Below, piece by piece: positions 1 to 8,014 of a stretch of DNA of 64,000 nucleotides. The notes beneath the pieces are model-generated. The model was not told the origin of the DNA and ran no database searches. It saw only the letters and a program-made list of their open reading frames with translations. Numbering within the stretch: the first letter of the stretch is position 1; every line of letters starts with the position of its first letter. Location: contig DATNDU010000034.1 in assembly GCA_035606915.1 (NCBI GenBank), forward strand, positions 20,051-84,050, in the 5' to 3' direction. The translations under genes were made by a program, and so were the position numbers. This DNA is from Roseiarcus sp035606915. Its GTDB lineage: Bacteria > Pseudomonadota > Alphaproteobacteria > Rhizobiales > Beijerinckiaceae.

Positions 1-1
1 G

Positions 2-409
2 AAGGTCGCCAGGGAAATCTTGCAGACCATGGGTTTCCGCATCTTCACGCCGCAGGTCGCCGCCTGCCCCGGCTGTGGACGCACGACCTCGACCGTGTTC
101 CAGGAACTGGCCCGCGACATCCAGACCTATCTCGACAAATCGATGCCGATTTGGAAGGCGCGCTATCCCGGCGTCGAAGGCCTCAACGTCGCGGTGATGG
201 GTTGCATCGTCAACGGCCCCGGCGAGAGCAAGCACGCCGACATCGGCATCTCGCTGCCCGGCACCGGCGAGACGCCGGCGGCGCCGGTGTTCATCGACGG
301 GGCCAAGGCGATGACCTTGCGCGGCGAGGGCATCGCGCGCGAGTTCAAGGTCATCGTCGAGGATTACATCGAGCGCCGCTTCGGCCTCAAAGGCCAGGCG
401 GCGGAGTGA
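2..409 (+). CDS. ispG: 4-hydroxy-3-methylbut-2-enyl diphosphate synthase IspG, C-terminal part
   Basis: This is the C-terminal end of IspG (GcpE), which converts methylerythritol cyclodiphosphate to hydroxymethylbutenyl diphosphate in the MEP isoprenoid pathway. The window opens inside the gene, so the substrate-binding barrel is missing and about 135 residues remain. Two motifs of the iron-sulfur domain are visible: CPGCGRT, with the first two cluster cysteines, and GCIVNGPGE, with the third cysteine and the conserved glutamate. The stop codon shares its last base with the ATG of the next gene, so the two are probably translationally coupled. Identification is firm from the motifs; only the 5' part is unseen. 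Confidence 0.95.
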   Translation, partial: KVAREILQTMGFRIFTPQVAACPGCGRTTSTVFQELARDIQTYLDKSMPIWKARYPGVEGLNVAVMGCIVNGPGESKHADIGISLPGTGETPAAPVFIDGAKAMTLRGEGIAREFKVIVEDYIERRFGLKGQAAE

Positions 410-1029
410 TGTACGAACCGCCGCTGCATCGCCAGGGCAACCTCGCCGAGATTCAGGCGCTGATCCGCGCTCGTCCGTTCGGCCTGCTCATCAGCGCCGG
501 GCCGAGCGGGTTGTTGGCGACTTCGATTCCGTTCACCTTTGTCGACGACGGCTCGAAATTCGGGCTGCTGCGCGGCCATGTCGCGCGCGCCAATCCGCAT
601 TGGCGCGATCTCGCGCAAGCGGCGGAGGCGCTGATCGTGTTTCAGGGCGCCGACCATTACATCACGCCGTCGTGGTATGCGACCAAGCGCGAAACCGGCA
701 AGGTGGTGCCGACGTGGAACTACGTCATGGTGCAGGCCCGGGGAGCCCCGCGCGTCGACGAAAGCGCGGATTGGCTGCGCGCCCAGGTCGAGCAGTTGAC
801 CAACGAGCGCGAGGTCCGACGCGAGGAGCCGTGGGCGGTCGGCGACGCGCCGGAGGCCTACATCGCCCAGCAATTGAGCGCTATTGTCGGCGTCGAAATC
901 CCGATCGCGGATTTGCGCGGCAAATGGAAGGCGAGCCAGAACCGCAACGCCGCCGACCGCGAAGGCGTCGTCGCCGGCCTCGGCGAGCATCCGATGGCGG
1001 AGATCGTGCGCAAAGCGAAGGCGCCTTGA
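409..1029 (+). CDS. PaiB-type FMN-binding negative transcriptional regulator
   Basis: A 206-residue protein of the PaiB family, a split-barrel flavin-binding fold related to pyridoxamine phosphate oxidases. In Bacillus, PaiB is linked to repression of sporulation and protease genes, but the alphaproteobacterial members are mostly uncharacterised. Family features seen are the N-terminal MYEPPLHR, the early IPF strand, the central HYITPSWYATK segment with PTWNYVMV, and the C-terminal LRGKWKASQNR. The length matches the family. The ATG at 409 reuses the last base of the ispG stop. Binding of FMN or DNA is inferred from family membership only. Confidence 0.85.
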   Translation: MYEPPLHRQGNLAEIQALIRARPFGLLISAGPSGLLATSIPFTFVDDGSKFGLLRGHVARANPHWRDLAQAAEALIVFQGADHYITPSWYATKRETGKVVPTWNYVMVQARGAPRVDESADWLRAQVEQLTNEREVRREEPWAVGDAPEAYIAQQLSAIVGVEIPIADLRGKWKASQNRNAADREGVVAGLGEHPMAEIVRKAKAP

Positions 1030-1062
1030 GCCGCGCCGGCGCGTGCTGAAGGTTCGCGCCCC

Positions 1063-2187
1063 TTGGCAAGCTTTCCCCACCGCCCGATCGCCATCTTCCT
1101 GCAACCCAATTACCTGGCGCGGTCGCTGAGCGCCTCCGAGCGCCTCGCCTGCCATTTCCACAACTACGCCTATCTCTGCGACAGGCTCACCCCATCGGCG
1201 TTGCTGGCGCTGTACGGCGACGGCGTCGAGCTGTTTTCGCGTGACGAGGCCGCATGTCGGCTGGCGGTCAATCGCAAGGCGCCGAACCAGGGCGAATTGT
1301 CGCTGAACCTCAGCGTCGGCGGCGAGGAGGTTTATGCGCTGGGCTTCAGCTTCGTCCCCGGCGCGGTTTTCCGCGCCGACGAGCCGACGCTGCCGCTGAT
1401 TTCGCGCATGCAGGGCGCGGCGCGCTCGTTCGAGGACATCCGCGCGGCGACCAAGATGTTTGGCGACATCGCCCCGCAGGCGGTGCTGTTTGCGGCATTG
1501 CTGGGCGTCGCCGAACGGCTGGCGATTCGCCATATCCTCGGTGCGCCGGCCCACCTTCAACCCTCCTATTCCGAGCGCAACGCCGAGGCGCTGACGCGCA
1601 ACTACGACGCGTTTTTCGCCGCCGTCGGCGCGGCGCGGGAAAGCGGCGGCTTCTATGTCTACGATCGCGCCCGCTTCGCCGACATCCTCGACCACATGCC
1701 GGCCAAGCATCGGGCGCGCACCAAGGCGAAGCGGCGGCTGAAGGCGGCGCTCGCCGCCGAGGCGGCTGCGGCGCTTGCCGCGCATGTGCTGCCGGGGCTG
1801 GCGCCAGGGTGGCGGCGCGCGGCGCATTTCATGGCCGAGCATGTCTCCACCCGCGTCGGCGAGCGACGGGCGGGCGTGATTGCGACCTCGGGCAAGGCCG
1901 GATTCCTGCTGTTCGGCCCCTACGCCTATCTGGAGGCCGGCGACTATGAGGCCGCCTTCCTGCTGGAGGATGTCACGCGCTGCGGCGATTTCGTCATCGA
2001 CGTGATGGCGCAGCGTGGCGGCACGCCGATCGCGCAACGGACCGTCGCCGCTTTGGCGCCGGGCGAGGCGCCGGTGCTGGCCTTCCACCTCGCGCAAGCC
2101 ACGGATGACTTGGAGTTTCGCCTGTTCGCCAGCGCCGAAAGCGCCTTCGCCGTGCGTGGCGTGGAGTTGCGCGCGCGGCAGACCTAG
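1063..2187 (+). CDS. DUF535 (VirK/YbjX-like) family protein
   Basis: A 374-residue protein whose first ~290 residues resemble the DUF535 family (VirK of Shigella, YbjX of enterobacteria), which is associated with envelope phenotypes but has no known biochemical activity. Recognisable parts are FHNYAYL near residue 30, a conserved RMQGA segment and a basic region KHRARTKAKRR near residue 220. The last ~85 residues, starting at GFLLFGPY, look like a separate beta-rich domain resembling accessory domains of glycan-active proteins. The best start is a TTG at 1063, since no ATG lies near the conserved N-terminus. No signal peptide is evident. The function is unknown. Confidence 0.75.
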   Translation: MASFPHRPIAIFLQPNYLARSLSASERLACHFHNYAYLCDRLTPSALLALYGDGVELFSRDEAACRLAVNRKAPNQGELSLNLSVGGEEVYALGFSFVPGAVFRADEPTLPLISRMQGAARSFEDIRAATKMFGDIAPQAVLFAALLGVAERLAIRHILGAPAHLQPSYSERNAEALTRNYDAFFAAVGAARESGGFYVYDRARFADILDHMPAKHRARTKAKRRLKAALAAEAAAALAAHVLPGLAPGWRRAAHFMAEHVSTRVGERRAGVIATSGKAGFLLFGPYAYLEAGDYEAAFLLEDVTRCGDFVIDVMAQRGGTPIAQRTVAALAPGEAPVLAFHLAQATDDLEFRLFASAESAFAVRGVELRARQT

Positions 2188-2188
2188 C

Positions 2189-2290
2189 GGTTCAAATCTG
2201 ACGCTCGACGCCCGGTCGCGGGCCACTTGCGATGCCCGCCTTCGCCCCTTTGCGGAAGCGCCGCAATTGCCGCCAACCCCCTCGTGCTGA
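2189..2290 (+). repeat. dispersed intergenic repeat, copy A
   Basis: The intergenic stretch after the DUF535 gene begins with GGTTCAAATCTGACGCTCG and continues with CGCCCGGTCGCGG. An inverted copy lies at about 6080-6157, with the same ends: a GGTTCAAAT start, a shared CGCCCGGTCGCGG block and a shared CCCTCGTGCTG at the far end. The middle differs in length. The two copies look like members of a short non-coding repeat family. Only two are seen here, so the family size is unknown. Confidence 0.5.
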
Positions 2291-2378
2291 GCAGCACGAT
2301 CGTCTGTCAAGCCGCCCCCTGGACCGCATCGCGGTTTGATCGGACATTGCGGCGCGCGGAATCGCTCCCGGAGACCTC

Positions 2379-3989
2379 ATGCCCGAACCCTTCGTGCTGA
2401 CTTTGCTGCTGGCGATGTTTCTGGCCGTCGCGCTGCTGTCGGTGCTGGCGCGGCGGCTGCACGCCTCGACGCCGGTCGTCATGCTGGTGGCGGGCGTCGC
2501 GCTGGCGCTGCTGCCGGGCGTGCCGCCGATCACCCTCAGTCCCGATCTGGTCTTGCTCGCGCTGCTGCCGCCGCTGCTCTACTATTCCGGCGTCGGCATG
2601 AGCTGGCGCGGCTTTCGCGCCAACTTAAGGCCGATCCTGTCGCTCGCCATCGGCTGCGTGCTGTTCACGGCGACGATGGTGGCGGTGGTGGCGCATTATC
2701 TGCTCGGGCTCGATTGGGCGGTCGGCTTCGTGCTTGGCGCCATCGTCTCGCCGCCGGATTCGGTGGCCCCGGCCTCGCTGCGGCGCCGGTTCAAGCTGCC
2801 CAAGCGCATGTTGACGATCCTCGAAGGCGAGAGCCTGGTCAACGACGCCACCGCCCTCGTCGCCTTCGCTTTGGCGGTGCGCGCGGTGGAGACCGGCCAC
2901 TTCTCAGGCCCCGATGCGCTCGTGCGCTTCTTGGTCATCGTCGCCGGTGAAACCACGTTTGGCATCGGCATGGGCTACCTCGTGCTGTGGCTACGCAACG
3001 CCGTCAACGATCCCAGAGCCGAAATCCTCATCGCGCTGGCGACGCCCTATCTCGCCTTCTGGCCGCCGCACGAAATGGGCGGCTCCGGCGTCGTCGCCTG
3101 CTTCACCGTCGGCATGTTCGTCTCCTGGCACGGCCGCAACTACATTCGCTCGTCGACCCGCCTACAGGGCTTCTTCATCTGGGATCTGGTGGCCTGGTGC
3201 GTCGAGGCGCTGACCTTTCTCGTCTGCGGCCTGCAAACCCGCGAGATCGTCGCCAATCTGACCAGCGAGGGCTGGCCGGAGTTGTTGAAGGCGGGGCTGG
3301 TGGTCAGCGCCGTCGTCATCGTCGTGCGCTTCGTCTGGGTGTTTCCCGTCACCTACCTGCCGCGCTGGCTGTGGCCGCCGTTGCGCAAGCGCGAGCCGAT
3401 CCCGAGTTGGCGCCCGCCCTTCCTCATCGGCTTTGCCGGCCTGCGCGGCGCGGTGAGCCTGGCTGCGGCGCTGTCGATCCCGCTGATGGGCCACGATGGG
3501 CCGTTCCCGCACCGCGACCTCATCCTGTTCGCCACCATTTGCGTCATCGCCGCGACGCTGATCGGGCAGGGCGCGGCGCTGGGGCCGCTGACGAAATGGC
3601 TCGATCTCAGCCGGGTCGCTGCGCGCGAAGCGGCGGCGGACGAGCGCGCCGAGACGGTGGCGCGGGCGGCGGCGCTCGACGCCGTGCTCGAACGGCTCGA
3701 CGCGCTGGAGCGCGATCCGCACGCCCGGCCTTCCGCGGTCTCGGCTTTGCGCAAGCTGCACGGCGAGCGGCGGGCGAAATTCCTCGCCGATCTGGAGCCC
3801 GACTCCTCCGCCGGCGAAGCCGATGTCGCCGAACTCCGGCTCGATCTCATCGGCGTCGAGCGCGCCTCGATCGGTGAGGCCTACGAGAACAACCTCATCA
3901 CCGACGAAAGCCGCCGCCGCTTGGAACGCGAATTCGACCTGGAGGAGGCGAGCGTCGCGCACGCGGGGGGCGAGGGAGCCGAGGAATGA
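2379..3989 (+). CDS. CPA1-family Na+/H+ antiporter
   Basis: A 536-residue membrane transporter of the monovalent cation:proton antiporter-1 family, which exchanges Na+ (or K+) for protons across the inner membrane. About 12 hydrophobic segments fill residues 5-415. The conserved ion-path region is visible as VSPPDSVAP followed by EGESLVNDATALVAF, which carries the family's ND pair, and a later GLRGAVSLAAALSIP segment. The last ~120 residues are a charged, helical cytoplasmic tail, the usual place for regulation in this family. The ATG at 2379 follows a short purine-rich stretch. It is monocistronic and converges on the MATE gene. Confidence 0.93.
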   Translation: MPEPFVLTLLLAMFLAVALLSVLARRLHASTPVVMLVAGVALALLPGVPPITLSPDLVLLALLPPLLYYSGVGMSWRGFRANLRPILSLAIGCVLFTATMVAVVAHYLLGLDWAVGFVLGAIVSPPDSVAPASLRRRFKLPKRMLTILEGESLVNDATALVAFALAVRAVETGHFSGPDALVRFLVIVAGETTFGIGMGYLVLWLRNAVNDPRAEILIALATPYLAFWPPHEMGGSGVVACFTVGMFVSWHGRNYIRSSTRLQGFFIWDLVAWCVEALTFLVCGLQTREIVANLTSEGWPELLKAGLVVSAVVIVVRFVWVFPVTYLPRWLWPPLRKREPIPSWRPPFLIGFAGLRGAVSLAAALSIPLMGHDGPFPHRDLILFATICVIAATLIGQGAALGPLTKWLDLSRVAAREAAADERAETVARAAALDAVLERLDALERDPHARPSAVSALRKLHGERRAKFLADLEPDSSAGEADVAELRLDLIGVERASIGEAYENNLITDESRRRLEREFDLEEASVAHAGGEGAEE

Positions 3990-3996
3990 GCCGCGG

Positions 3997-4027
3997 GGAT
4001 TGCTTCGCTTCGCTCGCAATGACGAGG
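3997..4027. repeat. REP-like palindromic element
   Basis: Just after the antiporter stop lies GATTGCTTCGCTTCGCTCGC followed by AATGACGA, a sequence with self-complementary ends (ATTGC and GCAAT around a CTTCGC repeat). Elements of this form are common dispersed extragenic repeats in many proteobacterial genomes. It sits between two convergent genes, a usual location. Only one copy is in this window. Confidence 0.6.
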
Positions 4028-4123
4028 TCCGCTCATTCAATCCGTTCGGATCCGGGCGTCTTCCGAAGGCGGCAAGCGGCACGCCGATAGGGCGACGGTC
4101 GGCTTCGATCATCGCGTCTTGAT

Positions 4124-5512
4124 CTAAGCGCGGCGGAACCAGACGCCCGAACCCACCGCTGCCGCCATGATGAGTCCATAAGCCGCCAGCGCCGCGCCGA
4201 GCATCGCAAACATCGCGCCGAGCGAGCCCGTTAGCCGCCAGACGAGCCAGCCGCCGCCGACAGCGAGCCCCAGGCGCAAGAAGCCGGCGAATAATGGCCA
4301 GCCGAGCCGTCCCGCGCCCTGGCTGGCGAAATAAAGCGACAGCCCGAGGCCGAAAAAGCCGTAGGTCGGCCCGACGCTGCGCAGATAGGCGGTCCCGACG
4401 GCGAGCATCGACGGATCGGCGCCGAACAACCTGAGCCAGGCGACGGGAAACAGCGCCGCGACGATGCCGATCGCCTCGCAGACGATGAAGGAGGCGACGC
4501 CGCCGGTCAGCGCGATGCGCAGCGCCCGCTCGCGCCGGCCGGCCCCGACATTGGCCCCGACCATCGCCACCAGCGGCGCGCCAACGCCGAACACCAGCGG
4601 AATGAGCAGATATTCGAGCCGCGCCGCGGTGCCGTAGCCGGCCACCCCATCCGGCCCCGAGGCGGCGCCGACGAGCCCGGTGGTCAGCGCCACGGTGAAG
4701 GTGGTCAGCAGCGTGTTGATGGCGCCGATGCCGCCGACCTTGAGAATGTCGGCAAACAGCGGCCAGCGCAGCCGCGCCCGCCGCAGCCGCACGATCCCCT
4801 GGCCGGTGACGACATACCAGCCGAGCAAGATCGCCATGATCGTCGTCGTGGCGACGACGGCGACGCCGCCGCCGGCGACGCCGAAGCCATGGAACGGCCC
4901 GAGGCCGAAGATCAACAGCGGCGACAGCGGGATCAGCAGCGTCACGCCGATGCAGATGACCAGCGAGGGAAACCGCATCTCGCCGCTGCCGCGGATGACG
5001 CTGGCGAAGCCGTTCATCACCCAAAGGATGACGTTGCCGGCGAATACGACATTGGAATAGCGCATCGCCGCTTCGAGCGAGCCGCGCTCACCGCCCATCG
5101 CCGCATAGAGCGCGCGGCCGAACAGCAGGAACAGCGCTGAGGTCGCGAGCCCCAAGGCAAAATTGATGACCAGAGCGTGCAGCGCCAGCGCGTCGGCGTC
5201 GGCGCGTCGGCCGCCGCCGAGTGCGCGCGCCACCGCCGAGGCGATGCCGCCGCCGACCGCGCCGGCCGACAGCATGCCCATCATCATGTAGCCGGGGAAC
5301 ACCAGCGCCATGCCGGCAAGCGCGTCCGTGCCGAGCCGCGACACCCAGAAGGTCTCGATGAGGCCGGTGGAGGCCTGCGCGATCATCACCAGCACGTTTG
5401 GCCACGCCAGCCGCAGCAGCGTCGCCAGGATCGGCCCGTCGAGCAGCAGGGCGGTGCGCGCCGCCTTCGCCGCCGTGCGATCCGGCGCGGCGAGGGTCGC
5501 GACGGCGCTCAT
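4124..5512 (-). CDS. MATE family multidrug efflux transporter
   Basis: A 462-residue protein of the MATE (multidrug and toxic compound extrusion) family, which exports cationic drugs or metabolites driven by an ion gradient. About 12 membrane helices are arranged as two similar halves. Family segments include the N-terminal LAWPNVLVMIAQASTGLIETFWVSRLG and GVGAPLVAMVGANVGAGR at the start of the second half. The start ATG overlaps the stop of the upstream HxlR-type regulator by 4 bases, so the two form an operon and the exporter is probably under that regulator's control. The substrate cannot be read from the sequence. Confidence 0.93.
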   Translation of the reverse strand: MSAVATLAAPDRTAAKAARTALLLDGPILATLLRLAWPNVLVMIAQASTGLIETFWVSRLGTDALAGMALVFPGYMMMGMLSAGAVGGGIASAVARALGGGRRADADALALHALVINFALGLATSALFLLFGRALYAAMGGERGSLEAAMRYSNVVFAGNVILWVMNGFASVIRGSGEMRFPSLVICIGVTLLIPLSPLLIFGLGPFHGFGVAGGGVAVVATTTIMAILLGWYVVTGQGIVRLRRARLRWPLFADILKVGGIGAINTLLTTFTVALTTGLVGAASGPDGVAGYGTAARLEYLLIPLVFGVGAPLVAMVGANVGAGRRERALRIALTGGVASFIVCEAIGIVAALFPVAWLRLFGADPSMLAVGTAYLRSVGPTYGFFGLGLSLYFASQGAGRLGWPLFAGFLRLGLAVGGGWLVWRLTGSLGAMFAMLGAALAAYGLIMAAAVGSGVWFRRA

Positions 5513-6018
5513 CGGCGCGGTTCCGCGACGGTTCGCGCCGCCCGCGCGGCGAGCCGGGCCCGCGTCGCCGCGCTCGCGGCGGGGCCGGCGACGACGACGA
5601 ACTCCGGTTCAAGCAGCGGCCGGCCGCTGGCGCGGTCGACGACAATGGGCTCGGCCGGCGCACCGGTGGCGGCCTCGACGACGATGACGCTCGCCCCCTC
5701 GGGCGCGAAATGCTTGTTGCCGAAGGCCAGCATCGCCATCAGCACCGGGCGGAAATCGCGGCCGCGCTCGGTCAGCAGATATTCGTAGCGCGGTGGGCGG
5801 GCGTTGTAGCGGCGTTTGACCAGAAGCCCGGATGTCACCAAGTCGGCGAGCCGACGCGACAGCATGTTGGGCGCGACGCCGAGGCTCTGCTCGAATTCGT
5901 CGAATCGCGTCAAGCCGCCGAAGGCGTCGCGCAGGATGAGGATGCTCCACCACTCGCCGACGCGCTCAAGGCTGCGGGCGATCGGGCAATCCATTTGGGC
6001 GAAACTGGAATGGCGCAT
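5509..6018 (-). CDS. HxlR-family winged-helix regulator
   Basis: A 169-residue regulator of the HxlR family. The winged-helix DNA-binding domain fills about residues 8-105: CPIARSLERVGEWWSILILR, then GLTRFDEFEQSLGVAPNMLSRRL as the recognition region, with the wing ending at YLLTERGRDF. The cysteine at position 11 is the one often used for redox or aldehyde sensing in the family. The ~65-residue C-terminal extension is beta-rich and not recognised. The ATG at 6018 was chosen over an upstream in-frame start because the protein then begins exactly at the family's N-terminus and an operator lies just upstream. It overlaps the MATE gene by 4 bases. Confidence 0.9.
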   Translation of the reverse strand: MRHSSFAQMDCPIARSLERVGEWWSILILRDAFGGLTRFDEFEQSLGVAPNMLSRRLADLVTSGLLVKRRYNARPPRYEYLLTERGRDFRPVLMAMLAFGNKHFAPEGASVIVVEAATGAPAEPIVVDRASGRPLLEPEFVVVAGPAASAATRARLAARAARTVAEPRR

Positions 6019-6027
6019 GGGACCGTC

Positions 6028-6044
6028 ACTTTCATAATGAAAGT
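6028..6044. promoter_or_regulatory. probable HxlR operator
   Basis: A perfect inverted repeat, ACTTTCAT-A-ATGAAAGT, lies 10 bases before the start codon of the HxlR gene. The two 8-base arms around a single central base fit a dimeric winged-helix protein, and the position next to the regulator gene suggests autoregulation of the regulator-MATE operon. The sequence shows the palindrome; regulation is inferred. Confidence 0.7.
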
Positions 6045-6079
6045 AACTCGACGCAACGAAAAAAGCAAGCGCTAGCGGC

Positions 6080-6157
6080 CCAGCACGAGGGCTGCGCCTT
6101 GCGCAAATGCCCCTTACCGCCCATCCGCGACCGGGCGCCGAGCGACAAATTTGAACC
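6080..6157 (-). repeat. dispersed intergenic repeat, copy B
   Basis: Read on the minus strand this begins GGTTCAAATTTGTCGCTCGG, continues with CGCCCGGTCGCGG and ends in CCCTCGTGCTGG. It matches the two ends of copy A at 2189-2290 in opposite orientation, with a shorter and different centre. It lies upstream of the HxlR operator. Confidence 0.5.
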
Positions 6158-6188
6158 ACTGGCTGCGCGGGCGCCGGGAATGACTTGA

Positions 6189-6233
6189 GAGAGAAGGAAG
6201 GCGGCCCCTCGCTGGAGGGAAGCGAGGGGCCGC
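6189..6233 (-). terminator. strong hairpin, probable terminator of the IalB-like gene
   Basis: A perfect 13-bp stem (GCGGCCCCTCGCT paired with AGCGAGGGGCCGC) with a 7-base loop lies about 110 bases downstream of the IalB-like gene. On the minus strand it is followed by a pyrimidine-rich stretch (CTTCCTTCTCTCTC) rather than a clean T-run, so termination may be incomplete or assisted. Confidence 0.55.
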
Positions 6234-6341
6234 GGGCGCTCAACGCTCCCGCAAAAGGAGTTTCCGCGCCGCAACATCAGTTTGCCCGAAACCGGGCGGC
6301 ACATGCAAGCGCGGCGCGGTTCAATATGCCGTTAGGTCGCC

Positions 6342-6953
6342 TCAGCCGCCGGGGCAGTCCTTCAACGCCTTGTCGATAGCTTGGCTGAAGCCGCTCAACG
6401 AATAAGTGTCGGTGGTCTTGCGGCCCTTCTTGGAGGCCGCCGTGATGACGAGGGTCGCGCCCTTGCGCATCTCGTCGATCACTTTGCCCTCTTCGGCGGG
6501 GTTCTTGATCCAGAGGTCGCTGCCCTTCGGCGCGAGGTCGAAGGCGGCGTCGCCGATCGTCAGCGTGGGCGCGACGGCGGCGTCGGCCTCGGCCTTCTTG
6601 GATCTCTTGCCGTGTCGCTTTTCCTTCACCTTCTCTTTCACGTCGCCGCCGGCGGCGACGTCGAAGCCCATGACGAAGGAGATTTCGTTGCGCACATGCT
6701 CGGCCGGGCGTTCGGAGATGAAGGCGTAGGCCTTGGGGCCGTCGGGCTCGCGGCTTTTCGGCTCCGCGAGCAGGTAGCAGATTTTCGATTTCCCGGAGGC
6801 GGTGTGATACAGCTTCCAGTCGCCATAGGCGCCGACGAGGGCGGGCTTGGCGGAGACGTCCTTCGCCTTTTCCTTGACTCGTTTCGCCGCCGACGCATCG
6901 ACGCCGCCGGCGATGAGTAGGGCGCAAGCGAGCAACGACGCAGCCAACTTCAT
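6342..6953 (-). CDS. IalB-like (invasion-associated locus B) exported protein
   Basis: A 203-residue protein with a Sec signal peptide (residues 1-~24, cut after DASA). It resembles the invasion-associated locus B family common in Hyphomicrobiales. The family's YGDWKLY start, the ICYLLAEP strand with its cysteine, and a second cysteine near the C-terminus (KDCPGG) are present. A lysine-rich insert around residues 105-125 is unusual. The ATG at 6953 is preceded by GAGGAG at a normal distance; a TTG five codons upstream is less likely because it would overlap that ribosome binding site. It acts outside the inner membrane, and its exact role is unknown. Confidence 0.75.
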   Translation of the reverse strand: MKLAASLLACALLIAGGVDASAAKRVKEKAKDVSAKPALVGAYGDWKLYHTASGKSKICYLLAEPKSREPDGPKAYAFISERPAEHVRNEISFVMGFDVAAGGDVKEKVKEKRHGKRSKKAEADAAVAPTLTIGDAAFDLAPKGSDLWIKNPAEEGKVIDEMRKGATLVITAASKKGRKTTDTYSLSGFSQAIDKALKDCPGG

Positions 6954-7399
6954 TGGCGAACTCCTCAATTTGGATTCCGGCCCGCCCCCCTGCGCTGGGA
7001 AACAGGCGAAAATCGGATCGGCGCGGGGGCCGCGCCGGGCGCCCTCGGGTTAGCTTGGGATAGGTTAATGAAAATTGAGTAAAACCGGTGAACGCTCGCA
7101 AAGGCCTCGGGGGCGAATCCCTCGACGGGGTTGCGGGGTTGCGACGTCGCTAACTTGCGCGGCCTTAGCAGGACCCGCGTGGCGGCGCGGGCGGCGACAA
7201 GCTCGCCACGCTATTCGCGCCATTCACGAACTCGCTGATTTCAAAACCGTTTTGGCCTAAATAGCCGACTGCCGGGCTTCCGGCAAGCTATTGCTGCCGC
7301 CGCACGAATGGTTCATATCTGCGGAATTGACTTGATGTTTATGTTGCGGCGCACAATATGCCGCCCGGGGGGCGTCCAGGAGCGAACCGGGAATGCGCT
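6954..7399. other. 446-base intergenic region
   Basis: This divergent region separates the IalB-like gene from the GNAT gene. No credible gene is seen on either strand. It holds the ribosome binding site of the IalB-like gene next to 6953, an AT-richer stretch around 7048-7085 that could hold its promoter, and a promoter-like pair at 7332-7360 facing the GNAT gene. Nothing else stands out. Confidence 0.5.
7332..7360 (+). promoter_or_regulatory. candidate sigma-70-type promoter of the GNAT gene
   Basis: TTGATG at 7332 and AATATG at 7355 are separated by 17 bases, about 40 bases before the GNAT start codon. This is a match by eye to the -35/-10 consensus, not an experimental result. Confidence 0.35.
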
Positions 7400-8014
7400 A
7401 TGACTGAGACCAACGCGAACCCGGCCGCCGCCGACATCCGTCGGCTGTGGCGCTCGGACCAGCCTGCGTTTCGCGATCATCTGCTGCGGCTCGACGAGCA
7501 TTCGCGCCACTTGCGCTTTGGCGGCGGCGTCTCCGACGCCTTCGTCCGCCAATACGCGGAACATTGTTTCGGCAAGGGCGACCTCGTCTTTGGCGCCTTC
7601 GTCGACGGAGAACTGCGCGGCGCAGCCGAACTGCGCTCGAACGAGGCGATCTGGAGCGAACAGGCGCCGGTCAACCGCCATATCCACGCCGAAGCCGCCT
7701 TCAGCGTCGAGAACGGTTTTCGCAAGCGCAGCATCGGCGAGAAGCTTTTTCGCCGCGTCACCGAGGCCGCCCGCAACCACGGCGTCGAGGTGATCGAGAT
7801 CGTCTGCATGCCGGAAAACCAGGCGATGCGACGCCTCGCGGCCAAGTTCAAGACGGAATTCGTATTCGAGAACAGCCAGTTGCTCGGCAAGCTGACGGCC
7901 CGCCGGCCGACCCCGCTGTCGATGCTGCGCGAGGTCGCGCACGATGCCGCCGACCTCGGCGAGGCGATTTTCGACGCCCAGTTGCGGGCCCTGCGCGTCG
8001 GCGCGGCGGCCTAG
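7400..8014 (+). CDS. GNAT family N-acetyltransferase
   Basis: A 204-residue protein with a GNAT acetyltransferase fold covering roughly residues 12-165, transferring an acetyl group from acetyl-CoA to an unknown amine. The acetyl-CoA-binding region is seen as AAFSVENGFRKRSIGEKLF followed by a helix, and the later IEIVCMPENQAMRRLAAKF segment is typical of the group. It resembles the stand-alone versions of the acetyltransferase domain found at the end of Pat-type protein acetylases. The ATG at 7400 was chosen because an upstream in-frame start adds only non-conserved residues. Its end overlaps the convergent glycosyltransferase gene by 4 bases. Confidence 0.8.
   Translation: MTETNANPAAADIRRLWRSDQPAFRDHLLRLDEHSRHLRFGGGVSDAFVRQYAEHCFGKGDLVFGAFVDGELRGAAELRSNEAIWSEQAPVNRHIHAEAAFSVENGFRKRSIGEKLFRRVTEAARNHGVEVIEIVCMPENQAMRRLAAKFKTEFVFENSQLLGKLTARRPTPLSMLREVAHDAADLGEAIFDAQLRALRVGAAA

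Noticed and set aside
364..2310. A 648-codon minus-strand frame over the PaiB-like and DUF535 genes
   Set aside because: It is the antisense shadow of two real genes, with the low-complexity composition typical of high-GC DNA.
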